Origin: Leifsonia tongyongensis
Lineage (GTDB): Bacteria > Actinomycetota > Actinomycetes > Actinomycetales > Microbacteriaceae
NCBI RefSeq assembly: GCF_010686705.1
Contig: NZ_JAAGWY010000001.1
Location: forward strand, 1,054,001 to 1,118,000
Direction of reading: 5' to 3'
Length of the DNA: 64,000 nucleotides
The position numbers and the translations under genes were made by a program. Shown piece by piece: positions 7,865 through 16,234 of the stretch (within the stretch, counting starts at the first letter, position 1; every line of letters begins with the position of its first letter). The notes under the pieces are model-generated. The model made no database searches. It had not been told where the DNA came from and saw nothing but the letters and a program-made list of their open reading frames with translations.

Positions 7865-9289
7865 TCAGCGCGCCGACCACCAGGCGAGGAGGCGGCGCGC
7901 CGCCTCCTCCTCCCCGAGCGGACCCTCGTCGAGCCGCAGCTCGAGCAGGAACCGCAGCGCCTCGCCGACTTCCCGTCCCGGCTTCAGGCCGAGCAGCCCC
8001 ATGACCTGCTCGCCGTCGAGGTCGGGGCGCACCGCATCCAGTTCCTCTTTCTCCTGCAGGTGACGGATGCGCTCCTCGAGGTCGTCGTACGCGAAGCCAA
8101 GCCGGTCCGCCTTGCGGCGGTTCCGGGTCGTCACGTCGGCACGCGTCAGCATGTGGAGGCGTTCGAGCTGGTCGCCGGCGTCGCGGACATAACGTCGCAC
8201 GGCCGAATCCGTCCACGCCCCGTCGGTGTATCCGAAGAACCGCAGGTGCAATTCGATCAGGCGGTCCACCGCGTCGATCGTGTCGTTGTCGAACCGGAGC
8301 GCTTTCAGCCGCTTCCGTGCGAGTTTCGCACCGACGAGATCGTGGTGGTAGAAGCTGACCGCTCCGCCCGGCTCCAGCCGTCTGGTCGCCGGCTTGCCGA
8401 TGTCGTGCAGCAGCGCGGCGAGGCGGAGCACGAGATCCGGCTCATCCCCCGGGTGTCGTTCCCGCTCGTAGCCGATCGCCTGGTCGAGCACCGTCAGGCT
8501 GTGCTGGTAGACGTCTTTGTGGTGGTGGTGTTCGTCGATCTCCAGCCGTAGCGCCGGGATCTCGGGGAGGACCTCCTGCGCCAGGCCCGTCTCGACGAGC
8601 AGTTCGATGCCCGCGCGCGGCGCAGCGCTCAGGAGGAGCTTGGAGAGCTCGTCGCGGATGCGTTCGGCACTGACGATCTCGATGCGCTCCGCGAGCCGCG
8701 CCATGGCCTCTCGCGTCTCGTCGTCGACGGTGAAACCGAGCTGTGACGTGAATCGCGCCGCCCGGAGCATCCGCAACGGGTCGTCCCCGAACGAGATCGC
8801 GGGCGTGCTTGGCGTGCGCAGGGTCCCGCTGATCAGGTCGTCCACGCCACTCGACGGGTCGACGAGGATCGTCTCGGGAACCCGCAGTGCAAGAGCGTTG
8901 ACGGTGAAGTCGCGCCGGACCAGGTCACCCTCCAGGGTGTCGCCGAAGACGACGTCCGGCTTGCGGGTCTCCCCGTCGTAGCTGTCGGCGCGGTACGTCG
9001 TGATCTCGACGGTCTCGCCCGCGATGCGCGCTCCGATGGTCCCGAATTCGCGGCCGATGTCCCAGTGCGCGTCGGCGATGGGCGTGACGACCTTCAGGAT
9101 GTCGTCGGGTCGCGCGTTCGTGGTGAAGTCGAGGTCGTTCACGGGTCGGCCCAGGAGAGCATCCCTGACCGGTCCTCCGACGAGGGCCAGCTCGTAGCCG
9201 GCGTCCGCGAAGGCCGCGGCGAGCCTGGCGACGGTCGGGGAGGTCGCGAGGTCGCCGAGGCGTTCGAGTGATTCGGCGACGCTCTGCAT
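7865..9289 (-). CDS. cca: CCA tRNA nucleotidyltransferase
   Basis: A 474-residue enzyme that adds or repairs the 3' CCA end of tRNAs. The nucleotidyltransferase head has LVGGPVRDALLGRPVNDLDFTT with the DxD metal site, followed by RRDFTVNALAL and the RMLRAARFTSQLGF primer-binding segment. A C-terminal HD domain follows (LRLAALLHDIGKPATR), as in the actinobacterial type. The start at 9289 (MQSVAESLERLG) fits the family better than an upstream GC-rich extension. It is divergent from DUF6049-murJ, the same arrangement as pcnA in mycobacteria. Confidence 0.96.
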   Translation of the reverse strand: MQSVAESLERLGDLATSPTVARLAAAFADAGYELALVGGPVRDALLGRPVNDLDFTTNARPDDILKVVTPIADAHWDIGREFGTIGARIAGETVEITTYRADSYDGETRKPDVVFGDTLEGDLVRRDFTVNALALRVPETILVDPSSGVDDLISGTLRTPSTPAISFGDDPLRMLRAARFTSQLGFTVDDETREAMARLAERIEIVSAERIRDELSKLLLSAAPRAGIELLVETGLAQEVLPEIPALRLEIDEHHHHKDVYQHSLTVLDQAIGYERERHPGDEPDLVLRLAALLHDIGKPATRRLEPGGAVSFYHHDLVGAKLARKRLKALRFDNDTIDAVDRLIELHLRFFGYTDGAWTDSAVRRYVRDAGDQLERLHMLTRADVTTRNRRKADRLGFAYDDLEERIRHLQEKEELDAVRPDLDGEQVMGLLGLKPGREVGEALRFLLELRLDEGPLGEEEAARRLLAWWSAR

Positions 9290-9404
9290 GGTGCCCCAGT
9301 TTAACCGGGACCGGCCGGTGCCGGCTCTCCACAGACCCGTTCCTCGCCGGAGTCTCACAGGGCCCACCCCCTAGAATTGGCGACATGGAGGCCGAGCTGG
9401 AGTC

Positions 9405-11741
9405 GTGCGTCGACGCATGAAATGGTCCAGCCGACCCCGTAGCTCGGGCGTGCGCCGGCTGGCCGTGATCGTCACCGCGGCCGTCCTTGGCGTCTCCGCG
9501 GTGACCGCATCCGTGGCCGTCGACCACACGCAGGCGATCGCCCAGCAGCAGGTCGCGACCGCGCGCACGGCGAAGTCGGCGGCGGATGCGGCCCAGCTGA
9601 CCGTCACCGTGTCGCCGGACAACGGCGGCATCCTCGCTCCCGGCCAGGACCTCACCGTCCAGGTCGCTGTGACGAACGACACGGCGACACCGTTCGTCGC
9701 GGGGACGATCGACCTGTGGATGGACAAGACGCCGATCGATTCCCGCAAGAGCCTGGCGACCTGGCTCGGCTCGACCGACGCGGTCCCTGGCGCGCAGACC
9801 ATCGGCCGCGCGCCGCTCGGCGGCCTCGAACCGGGCTCGACCTCGGTGGTGCGGGTGACCGTACCCGCCGCGTCCGTTCCGATCACGGCGCGCACGACCC
9901 AGGGAGTGTTCGGGATCGGCACGACCGTCTCCATCGGCTCCGCCACGAAAGTCAGTGGACGTTCGACGATCTCCTGGAACGCCGGGGCGGAGATCACCCG
10001 GTCGAACGTGACTGTCGTGATGCCGATCACGGCTCCTGCCACGGCGGCGGGTCTGATCCCCGCTGCCGATCTCGCCGCGTTCACCGCGCCGAACGGAGTC
10101 CTCACCCGCCAGGTCGACGGACTGATCGGGCATCCGTCGGTCGCGATCGGCATCGATCCGATGATCCTCGCGTCGATCCGGGTCCTCGGCACAGCCGCTC
10201 CTGCGAGCGCGACGCAGTGGATGCTCTCCCTCTCCCAGCTCCCGAACGACGTCTTCTCGCTGGGGTACGGAGACGCAGACCTTTCCGGGCAGTTCCAGAG
10301 CGGTCTCAACGCGCCCCTGGCGCCGACGGCTCTCGGCTACGCGATGGACCCCGCGAACTTCCAGACGGAGCCGGCCCCTGTCGGCGAACCGACAGGAACA
10401 GCGACGACCGAGCCCGGGGACGCCACCCCCACCCCCACGCCGACGCCGACGACGCCGACCGGCCCCGTGCTCCCCACTCTCGACCAGCTGACCGCCTGGC
10501 CGTATTCCCTTCACGGCATCGCCTGGCCCGCCGAGAACGCCGTTCGCTCATCCGACCTGGGCTCGCTGGTGGCCAACGGTTTCCACACACCGATCCTGTC
10601 GGGCGACAACACGAATGCTGCAGACCTCGCCACGACGCCGGATTCCGTGCTTCCGATCAGCGGCGGCAAGGCGCTCGTCGCCGACTCCGGCATCTCCACC
10701 GCACTCCGCGCCGCGGCGACAGCCACCGACGACACTGGATGGAACGCCGCAATGTCCCAGGTCAATGCCCAGCTGGGGCTGGTGAGCGAAGACGGCGGAG
10801 GCCAGCGCAGCCTCACCGTGACGCTGGGGCGCTCCTGGCCGTCGAGCGGCACCCAGCTGGAGCGCACGCTCCGGGCTATCCAGACCTCTCCGTGGACCAA
10901 CGCGGTCTCGCTTCCCCGGGTCCTTGCGAGCGCGCCGACTCCCGGGCTCACGTTCACGAGCAGGTCGGAGAGCCAGGCGCGCCTGACCGGCATCAAGGGA
11001 CTTCTCGACACCGAGACCCGGATCAACGACTTCGCCACGATCCTCGACGATCCGGCCACGATGACCGGCCAGAACCGCGCGCAGCTGCTCACCCTGCTTG
11101 CCGTGTCCTGGACGGAGCCGCGCAACGACTGGTCCAACGCCGTGTCGAACAACCTCCAATCGTCGTTCAAGATCCTCAATTCGGTGAGGATTCTCCCCAC
11201 CGAGAACGTCAACCTGGTAAGCGCGCAGGGATCGATCCCGTTCTCGGTCAACAATGGTCTGCCGAACGAAGCGGTGACCGTCGTGCTCAGCGCCTCGCCG
11301 TCGAACAGCAGGCTCGAGATCGACGAAGACGCGACGAAGCGCATCCAGCCGAACTCACGCGCCACGGTGCTGGTTCCGGTGAAGGCCAAACTGGGCAACG
11401 GCCAGGTCATCCTGACCCTGCAGCTGCTGAGCCCGACGGGCGTGAAGATCGGGACGCCGACGGCGGTGACAGTGGATGTCCACGCAGACTGGGAGGGGAT
11501 CGGTGCGCTGATCGTCGGCATCCTCCTCGTGCTGCTGTTCGGATTCGGCATCGTGCGGAACATCCTTCGGCGGCGGCGCGAGAACAGCGCCGCCGGGCGC
11601 GAAGGTGATGCGGGCGCGACGGAGAGTGCGCCCGACGGCAACTCTCCGGATGGGGCGGCACGAACCGGAGACCCGCTGGCGGGCGACGCGACCGCCGGCG
11701 CCGAGCAGCACTCGGACGATACGAAGGAGCCGAGTGTCTAG
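9405..11741 (+). CDS. DUF6049 family secreted/membrane-anchored protein
   Basis: A 778-residue protein with an N-terminal signal or anchor segment (about 17-38, RRLAVIVTAAVLGVSAVTASVAV) after a basic stretch, and a long extracytoplasmic region with Ig-like segments (LTVTVSPDNGGILAPGQDLTVQVAVTN). It also has a Thr/Pro-rich linker (about residues 330-350), a C-terminal membrane helix (WEGIGALIVGILLVLLFGFGIV) and a basic/acidic cytoplasmic tail. This family (Rv3909-like) nearly always precedes murJ in actinobacteria; its role is unknown but presumably in envelope assembly. GTG at 9405 or ATG at 9417 may be the start. It overlaps murJ by 8 bases, so the two are translationally coupled. Confidence 0.9.
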   Translation: MRRRMKWSSRPRSSGVRRLAVIVTAAVLGVSAVTASVAVDHTQAIAQQQVATARTAKSAADAAQLTVTVSPDNGGILAPGQDLTVQVAVTNDTATPFVAGTIDLWMDKTPIDSRKSLATWLGSTDAVPGAQTIGRAPLGGLEPGSTSVVRVTVPAASVPITARTTQGVFGIGTTVSIGSATKVSGRSTISWNAGAEITRSNVTVVMPITAPATAAGLIPAADLAAFTAPNGVLTRQVDGLIGHPSVAIGIDPMILASIRVLGTAAPASATQWMLSLSQLPNDVFSLGYGDADLSGQFQSGLNAPLAPTALGYAMDPANFQTEPAPVGEPTGTATTEPGDATPTPTPTPTTPTGPVLPTLDQLTAWPYSLHGIAWPAENAVRSSDLGSLVANGFHTPILSGDNTNAADLATTPDSVLPISGGKALVADSGISTALRAAATATDDTGWNAAMSQVNAQLGLVSEDGGGQRSLTVTLGRSWPSSGTQLERTLRAIQTSPWTNAVSLPRVLASAPTPGLTFTSRSESQARLTGIKGLLDTETRINDFATILDDPATMTGQNRAQLLTLLAVSWTEPRNDWSNAVSNNLQSSFKILNSVRILPTENVNLVSAQGSIPFSVNNGLPNEAVTVVLSASPSNSRLEIDEDATKRIQPNSRATVLVPVKAKLGNGQVILTLQLLSPTGVKIGTPTAVTVDVHADWEGIGALIVGILLVLLFGFGIVRNILRRRRENSAAGREGDAGATESAPDGNSPDGAARTGDPLAGDATAGAEQHSDDTKEPSV

Positions 11742-13350
11742 CATCGGCCGCTCCAGCGCGGTGCTCGCCTCGGGCACGCTCGTCTCCCGTATCCTCGGCT
11801 TCGCCAAGGCGTGGCTCCTTCTTCAGGCCATCGGTGCACTCGGCTTCGCCTCGAACGCCTATGCCACGTCGACGATCGTCCCGAACAGCATCTACGCGAT
11901 CATCGCCCAGGGCATCCTCAATGCGGTGCTCGTTCCGCAGATCGTGCGCGCTTCGGTGCATGCCGACGGGGGCAAGGCGTACATAAATAAGCTGGTCACA
12001 CTCGGTATCCTGATTTTTGCGGCCGTCGCGCTCGTCGCGACATTGCTGTCCCCGTTGCTGATGCCGCTCTTCGGCCTCCGCGGTTCCCAGGCCGAACTGG
12101 CGACGGCGTTCGCCTACTGGTCACTGCCCCAGATCTTCTTCCTCGGCCTCTACACGCTCCTCGGCGAAGTACTCAACGCTCGAAAGTCCTTCGGCCCCTT
12201 CACCTGGGCTCCGGTGGTGAACAACGTGATCGCCATCGCGATGCTGATCGTGTTCATCGTCGCGTTCGGGGCAGACCCGAACGGTACTCGCTCGCCGATC
12301 TGGACCCCGACGATGGTGGCGGTCCTGGCCGGCGGCGCCACGCTCGGAGTCGCGGTCCAGGCGCTCATCCTCTTCTTCTTCTGGAGGCGGATCGACCTGC
12401 GCTTCCGCTTCGACTTCCGGTGGCGCGGCGTGAACCTGGGCCATGCGGGCAAGGCGGCCGGCTGGACCTTCGCCATGCTCCTTGCCACGCAGGCCGCCGG
12501 TCTGGTCGAGACGAATGTGGCCAACTCGGCGGGCGTAGGCTTCGCGGGCCCCCTTGTGATGAACAACGCGTGGCTGATCTTCATGCTCCCGCACGGCATC
12601 ATCGCGGTCTCGATCGTGACCGCCTTCTACACCCGGATGGCCGAGCATGCGCACACCGAGGACATTCCGTCGTTCCGCATGGACTTCTCGAACGCCGCCC
12701 GATCGATCCTCCTGCTGATCACCTTCTGCGCGGCCGCCCTTATCGTCGTGGCATTCCCGCTGTCGAAGATCTTCACGCCCGCTTACACCCAGATGGGCTT
12801 CGTCCTGATCGGCTACCTGATCGGGCTCGTGCCGTTCTCCCTCGTCTTCATGTCGCAACGCGCCTTCTATTCGCTCGGCGACACACGCACACCCTTCTTC
12901 TTCACCCTCGCGCAGGTAGCCGTGATCATCGTCGGCGTTCTCCTCTGCTTCATGGTCGCTCCCGATTTCCGGGCAGCGGCGATCGCGGTCGTCGTCTCGG
13001 TGGCCGGCGGAATCCAGGCCATCATCGCGATCGGCCTGCTGAGGCGCCGGATCGGGGGAGTGGATGGCCGGCGCATCCTGAGCGGGCTATGGCGGTTCCT
13101 CGTGGCCGCAGCCGTCGCCATGCTCGCCGGAGCGGGGGTTCTCCTCCTCTTGGGCGGCGTCTCGAAGGGCGCCTTCCCCGTCTCGGGATTCTTCGCCGCC
13201 CTCGTGTCGATCGCACTGGCCGGTGTGGTCATGCTCGCGGTCTATGTCGGGGCTCTCGTGCTGCTCCGCTCAACCGACCTGAAGACGGGGCTGGCACCTC
13301 TGACGAACCGGCTGAGCCGACGCTCCGAACACACAGACGACACGGAATAG
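11734..13350 (+). CDS. murJ: MurJ/MviN-like lipid II flippase
   Basis: A 538-residue MOP-superfamily membrane protein with about 14 helices, beginning SSIGRSSAVLASGTLVSRILGFAKAWLL, the conserved MurJ N-terminus. It flips lipid II across the membrane for peptidoglycan synthesis. The GTG at 11734 follows AAGGAG (11724-11729) inside the end of DUF6049; a longer frame starting at 11605 is an overlap artefact. Mycobacterial MviN carries a pseudokinase and extracellular domain at its C-terminus. Here the protein stops after the membrane core, so it lacks the PknB-regulated FhaA-binding extension, yet FhaA is encoded in the window. Confidence 0.93.
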   Translation: MSSIGRSSAVLASGTLVSRILGFAKAWLLLQAIGALGFASNAYATSTIVPNSIYAIIAQGILNAVLVPQIVRASVHADGGKAYINKLVTLGILIFAAVALVATLLSPLLMPLFGLRGSQAELATAFAYWSLPQIFFLGLYTLLGEVLNARKSFGPFTWAPVVNNVIAIAMLIVFIVAFGADPNGTRSPIWTPTMVAVLAGGATLGVAVQALILFFFWRRIDLRFRFDFRWRGVNLGHAGKAAGWTFAMLLATQAAGLVETNVANSAGVGFAGPLVMNNAWLIFMLPHGIIAVSIVTAFYTRMAEHAHTEDIPSFRMDFSNAARSILLLITFCAAALIVVAFPLSKIFTPAYTQMGFVLIGYLIGLVPFSLVFMSQRAFYSLGDTRTPFFFTLAQVAVIIVGVLLCFMVAPDFRAAAIAVVVSVAGGIQAIIAIGLLRRRIGGVDGRRILSGLWRFLVAAAVAMLAGAGVLLLLGGVSKGAFPVSGFFAALVSIALAGVVMLAVYVGALVLLRSTDLKTGLAPLTNRLSRRSEHTDDTE

Positions 13351-13369
13351 CATCCGCCTAGGATGTGTT
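13344..13369 (+). promoter_or_regulatory. SigR/SigH-type thiol-stress promoter of trxBA
   Basis: GGAAT (13344-13348) and GTT (13367-13369) are separated by exactly 18 bases, the consensus for the SigR (Streptomyces) / SigH (Mycobacterium) oxidative-stress sigma factor, whose classic targets include trxB and trxA. The -35 overlaps the last codons of murJ. The match is seen directly; use by such a sigma factor is inferred. Confidence 0.65.
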
Positions 13370-13423
13370 GTATGGGTCAGCGAGTCTTATCGGCCCGCGA
13401 TTGACAGTGCAAGGAGCTCTTGA

Positions 13424-14395
13424 GTGCGGCAGATCATCATCATCGGTTCCGGCCCGGCCGGATACACGGCAGCCGTGTACGCGGCCCGCGCCAACCTGAA
13501 GCCCCTGCTGATCGCCTCGTCCGTCGAGGCCGGCGGTGAGCTGATGAACACGACCGAGGTGGAGAACTTCCCCGGTTTCCCCGACGGGATCCAAGGCCCC
13601 GACCTGATGTTCAAGATGCAGGCGCAGGCAGAGAAGTTCGGCACAGAGGTCGTCTACGACGACGTCGTGAGCGTCGAGCTCTCGGGTGACGTGAAGACGG
13701 TGACACTCGGCTCCGGCGCCGTTCACCAGGCGCTGGCCGTCATCTTCGCGACCGGCTCTGCGTACCGCAAGCTCGGGCTCGACGACGAAGAGCGCCTCGC
13801 CGGGCACGGTGTGTCCTGGTGTGCGACGTGTGACGGGTTCTTCTTCAAGGAGCGCGTGATCGCTGTCGTCGGCGGGGGTGACTCGGCGATGGAGGAGGCA
13901 AGCTTCCTCACCCGGTTCGCCGACAAGGTCTACGTGATCCACCGCAAGGACAACCTGCGCGCGTCGAAGATCATGCAGGATCGCGCGTTCGCGAACGACA
14001 AGATCGAGTTCATCTGGAACTCCGAGGTCGTCGGCATCCAGGGCACGGAGACCGTGACCGGTGTCACATTGCGCGACACCCTCACCGGTGCGGAGCGCCC
14101 ACTCGAACTCCAAGGCCTCTTCATCGCGATCGGCAACGACCCGCGCGTGCACCTCGTCCACGGGCAGCTCGACCTCACTCCGGATGGCACGATCGCCGTC
14201 GCCGGCCGGAGTTCGAAGACCGCTCTCGCCGGTGTCTTCGCTGCCGGTGACGTCGTCGACCCGACGTATCGCCAGGCTGTCACGGCCGCCGCATCCGGCA
14301 CCGTTGCGGCGCTCGACGCCGAGCACTACCTTGCAAGCCTTCCCGAAGACCTGCTGGCCCAAGCCGGCGATCTCGAACTCACCACAACCGCATAA
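13424..14395 (+). CDS. trxB: thioredoxin-disulfide reductase
   Basis: A 323-residue FAD/NADPH enzyme that reduces thioredoxin. The FAD-binding GSGPAGYTAAVYAARA motif is at the N-terminus, the redox pair is Cys133-Ala-Thr-Cys136, the NADPH motif is VVGGGDSAMEEA, and the FAD C-terminal motif is GVFAAGDVVDPTYRQAVTAAASG. The GTG start at 13424 lies 7 bases after AAGGAG. trxA follows 14 bases downstream, forming a trxBA operon behind a SigR/SigH-type promoter. Confidence 0.98.
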   Translation: MRQIIIIGSGPAGYTAAVYAARANLKPLLIASSVEAGGELMNTTEVENFPGFPDGIQGPDLMFKMQAQAEKFGTEVVYDDVVSVELSGDVKTVTLGSGAVHQALAVIFATGSAYRKLGLDDEERLAGHGVSWCATCDGFFFKERVIAVVGGGDSAMEEASFLTRFADKVYVIHRKDNLRASKIMQDRAFANDKIEFIWNSEVVGIQGTETVTGVTLRDTLTGAERPLELQGLFIAIGNDPRVHLVHGQLDLTPDGTIAVAGRSSKTALAGVFAAGDVVDPTYRQAVTAAASGTVAALDAEHYLASLPEDLLAQAGDLELTTTA

Positions 14396-14409
14396 AGGAG
14401 AACCACCAC

Positions 14410-14736
14410 ATGTCTGCAGCACGTTCGGTCACGGACGCCACCTTCCAGGAAGACGTCCTGAACAGCGAGAAGACGATCCTCGTCGACTTCTGGGCTGAGT
14501 GGTGCGGCCCGTGTCGCGCCGTCGGTCCGATCCTCGACCAGATCGCGGTCGAGCACGCCGACAAGATCGAGGTCGTCAAGCTGAACGTCGACGAGAACCC
14601 GCAGACCGCTGCGAAGTACCAGATCACGTCGATTCCTGCGATGAAGGTCTACCAGGGTGGCGAGGTCGTCAAGACCGTCATCGGCGCCAAGCCGAAGCCC
14701 GCCCTCGAAGCCGACCTCGCCGCCTATATCTCGTAA
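14410..14736 (+). CDS. trxA: thioredoxin
   Basis: A 108-residue classical thioredoxin with active site Trp31-Cys32-Gly-Pro-Cys35 (DFWAEWCGPCRAVGPIL) and the cis-proline segment ITSIPAMKVYQGGE. It is a cytoplasmic dithiol donor reduced by TrxB. AAAGGAGAACC precedes the ATG. It is the last gene of the trxBA operon, ended by a strong hairpin. Confidence 0.98.
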   Translation: MSAARSVTDATFQEDVLNSEKTILVDFWAEWCGPCRAVGPILDQIAVEHADKIEVVKLNVDENPQTAAKYQITSIPAMKVYQGGEVVKTVIGAKPKPALEADLAAYIS

Positions 14737-14757
14737 TAGTCAGCACAGAGCTCGTCC

Positions 14758-14792
14758 AGGACCCGCCCGCTAACCCGGGCGGGTCCTTTTTT
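14758..14792 (+). terminator. intrinsic terminator after trxA
   Basis: A perfect 12-bp GC-rich stem (AGGACCCGCCCG with CGGGCGGGTCCT), a 6-base loop and a run of six T. Textbook Rho-independent terminator. Confidence 0.95.
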
Positions 14793-14803
14793 AACTCCAC
14801 CAC

Positions 14804-14819
14804 CGTTCCACGTGAAACA
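14804..14819. promoter_or_regulatory. parS site (one mismatch)
   Basis: CGTTCCACGTGAAACA differs from the TGTTTCACGTGAAACA parS consensus at two of 16 positions, one of them inside the 14-base core. It lies in the intergenic region between the trxA terminator and the aminotransferase gene, about 4 kb from parB-parA, and is a likely ParB nucleation site. Confidence 0.8.
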
Positions 14820-14890
14820 TCCCCGATTCTCCGCAACCGGCATTCCACAAATAGGCTTGGCAGCAGTGTTCAGAACGGATGACTGGTGAT

Positions 14891-16213
14891 ATGACGACTC
14901 AGGGCAGCCCGACTTCGCAGGGCAACAACCTCGACCGGTGGTACGGCAGCTACGCGCAGCGGACCAGCGGCCTCGCCGCCAGCGAGGTCCGGGCCCTGTT
15001 CGCCGTTGCCTCCCGCCCCGAGGTCGTTTCCCTCGCCGGCGGGATGCCCTTCGTCTCCGCCCTCCCGCAAGACCTGGTGGTCGGCGCGATGGACCGGGTC
15101 ATGCGCGAGCAGGGTGCGGTCGCGCTCCAGTACGGGTCGGGGCAGGGTGTACCGGCACTTCGGGAACAGATCCTCGACGTGATGGCCCTCGAAGGCATCA
15201 GTGGCAGCGCCGACGATGTCGTCGTCACGACCGGATCGCAGCACGCCCTCGAACTCTTCAGCAAACTGTTCATCGACCCGGGCGACGTCGTGCTCGCCGA
15301 AGGGCCCAGCTACGTCACCGCCCTGGTGATCTTCCGTTCGTACCAGGCCGAGGTCGACCACGTTCCGATGGACGAGCACGGCCTGATTCCTGAAGCTCTC
15401 CGCGAGCACATCGCGAGACTCAAAAGCGCTGGTCGCAAGGTGAAATTCCTCTACACCGTCCCGACTTTCCACAATCCGGCCGGCGTCACACTGAGCTGGG
15501 AGCGTCGTCTGGAGATCCTCGAGATCGCACGTGCCAACGACATCCTCGTTCTCGAGGACAACCCGTACGGACTGCTCTACTTCGGCGAGAAGCCGCCCGC
15601 GGCGATGCGTTCCGTCGAGCGCGAAGGTGTCGTCTATCTGGGGACGTTCTCGAAGACCCTCGCCCCGGGTTTCCGCGTCGGCTGGGCTCTCGCGCCGCAT
15701 GCGATTCGCGAGAAGCTGATTCTCGCGAACGAGGCCGCCGTGCTCAGTCCCAGTTCGTTCACGCAACTCGTGGTCTCGGAGTACCTGCGCGACGCGGACT
15801 GGAGGGCGCAGATCGACACTTTCCGGGGCGTGTACCGCGAACGCAAGGAGACGATGATCGGCGCCTTGAACGAGTACCTCCCGGAACTCACCTGGACCAA
15901 CCCCAACGGTGGGTTCTACGTCTGGCTCACCCTGCCGTCGCATCTCGATTCGAAGGCGATGCTTCCGCGCGCCGTCACCGAGCTCGTCGCCTACACGCCG
16001 GGCACGGCGTTCTATGCGGATGGCAATGGGCGCCAGAACATCCGGCTCTCGTTCTGTTACCCCACGCCAGAGCGCATCCGTGTCGGCATCCGCCGCCTTG
16101 CCGCCGTCATCAACGGTGAACTGGATCTGCTCGACACGTTCGCCGGAACCGGTTCGCTGAGCGCTGTCCGTCGGGACCGTTCGAGCGCGAGCCTCCCGAC
16201 CGACCTGCAGTAG
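14891..16213 (+). CDS. PLP-dependent aminotransferase, class I/II (LysN/MocR-like fold)
   Basis: A 440-residue fold-type I aminotransferase. It shows the substrate-binding segment VVSLAGGMPF, the ALQYGSGQGVPALREQI block, FLYTVPTFHNPAGVTLS (PLP-contacting Asn-Pro), VLEDNPYGLL, the Schiff-base lysine in TFSKTLAPGFRVGW, and a C-terminal RLSFCYPTPERI. The family includes 2-aminoadipate and valine-pyruvate type enzymes; the substrate is not determinable. No GntR-type HTH is fused, so it is not a MocR regulator. Start: ATG 14891 follows GGTGAT; an in-frame ATG at 14879 is possible. It sits 21 bases before a D-Ala-D-Ala ligase homologue in an apparent operon. Confidence 0.9.
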   Translation: MTTQGSPTSQGNNLDRWYGSYAQRTSGLAASEVRALFAVASRPEVVSLAGGMPFVSALPQDLVVGAMDRVMREQGAVALQYGSGQGVPALREQILDVMALEGISGSADDVVVTTGSQHALELFSKLFIDPGDVVLAEGPSYVTALVIFRSYQAEVDHVPMDEHGLIPEALREHIARLKSAGRKVKFLYTVPTFHNPAGVTLSWERRLEILEIARANDILVLEDNPYGLLYFGEKPPAAMRSVEREGVVYLGTFSKTLAPGFRVGWALAPHAIREKLILANEAAVLSPSSFTQLVVSEYLRDADWRAQIDTFRGVYRERKETMIGALNEYLPELTWTNPNGGFYVWLTLPSHLDSKAMLPRAVTELVAYTPGTAFYADGNGRQNIRLSFCYPTPERIRVGIRRLAAVINGELDLLDTFAGTGSLSAVRRDRSSASLPTDLQ

Positions 16214-16234
16214 TCAACCGAGAAAGGCCTGATC

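Noticed and set aside
9716-11608. 630-codon frame in DUF6049 in a different register
   Set aside because: Arg/Asp/His-rich translation without domains; the DUF6049 frame has a signal, membrane helix and coupling to murJ.
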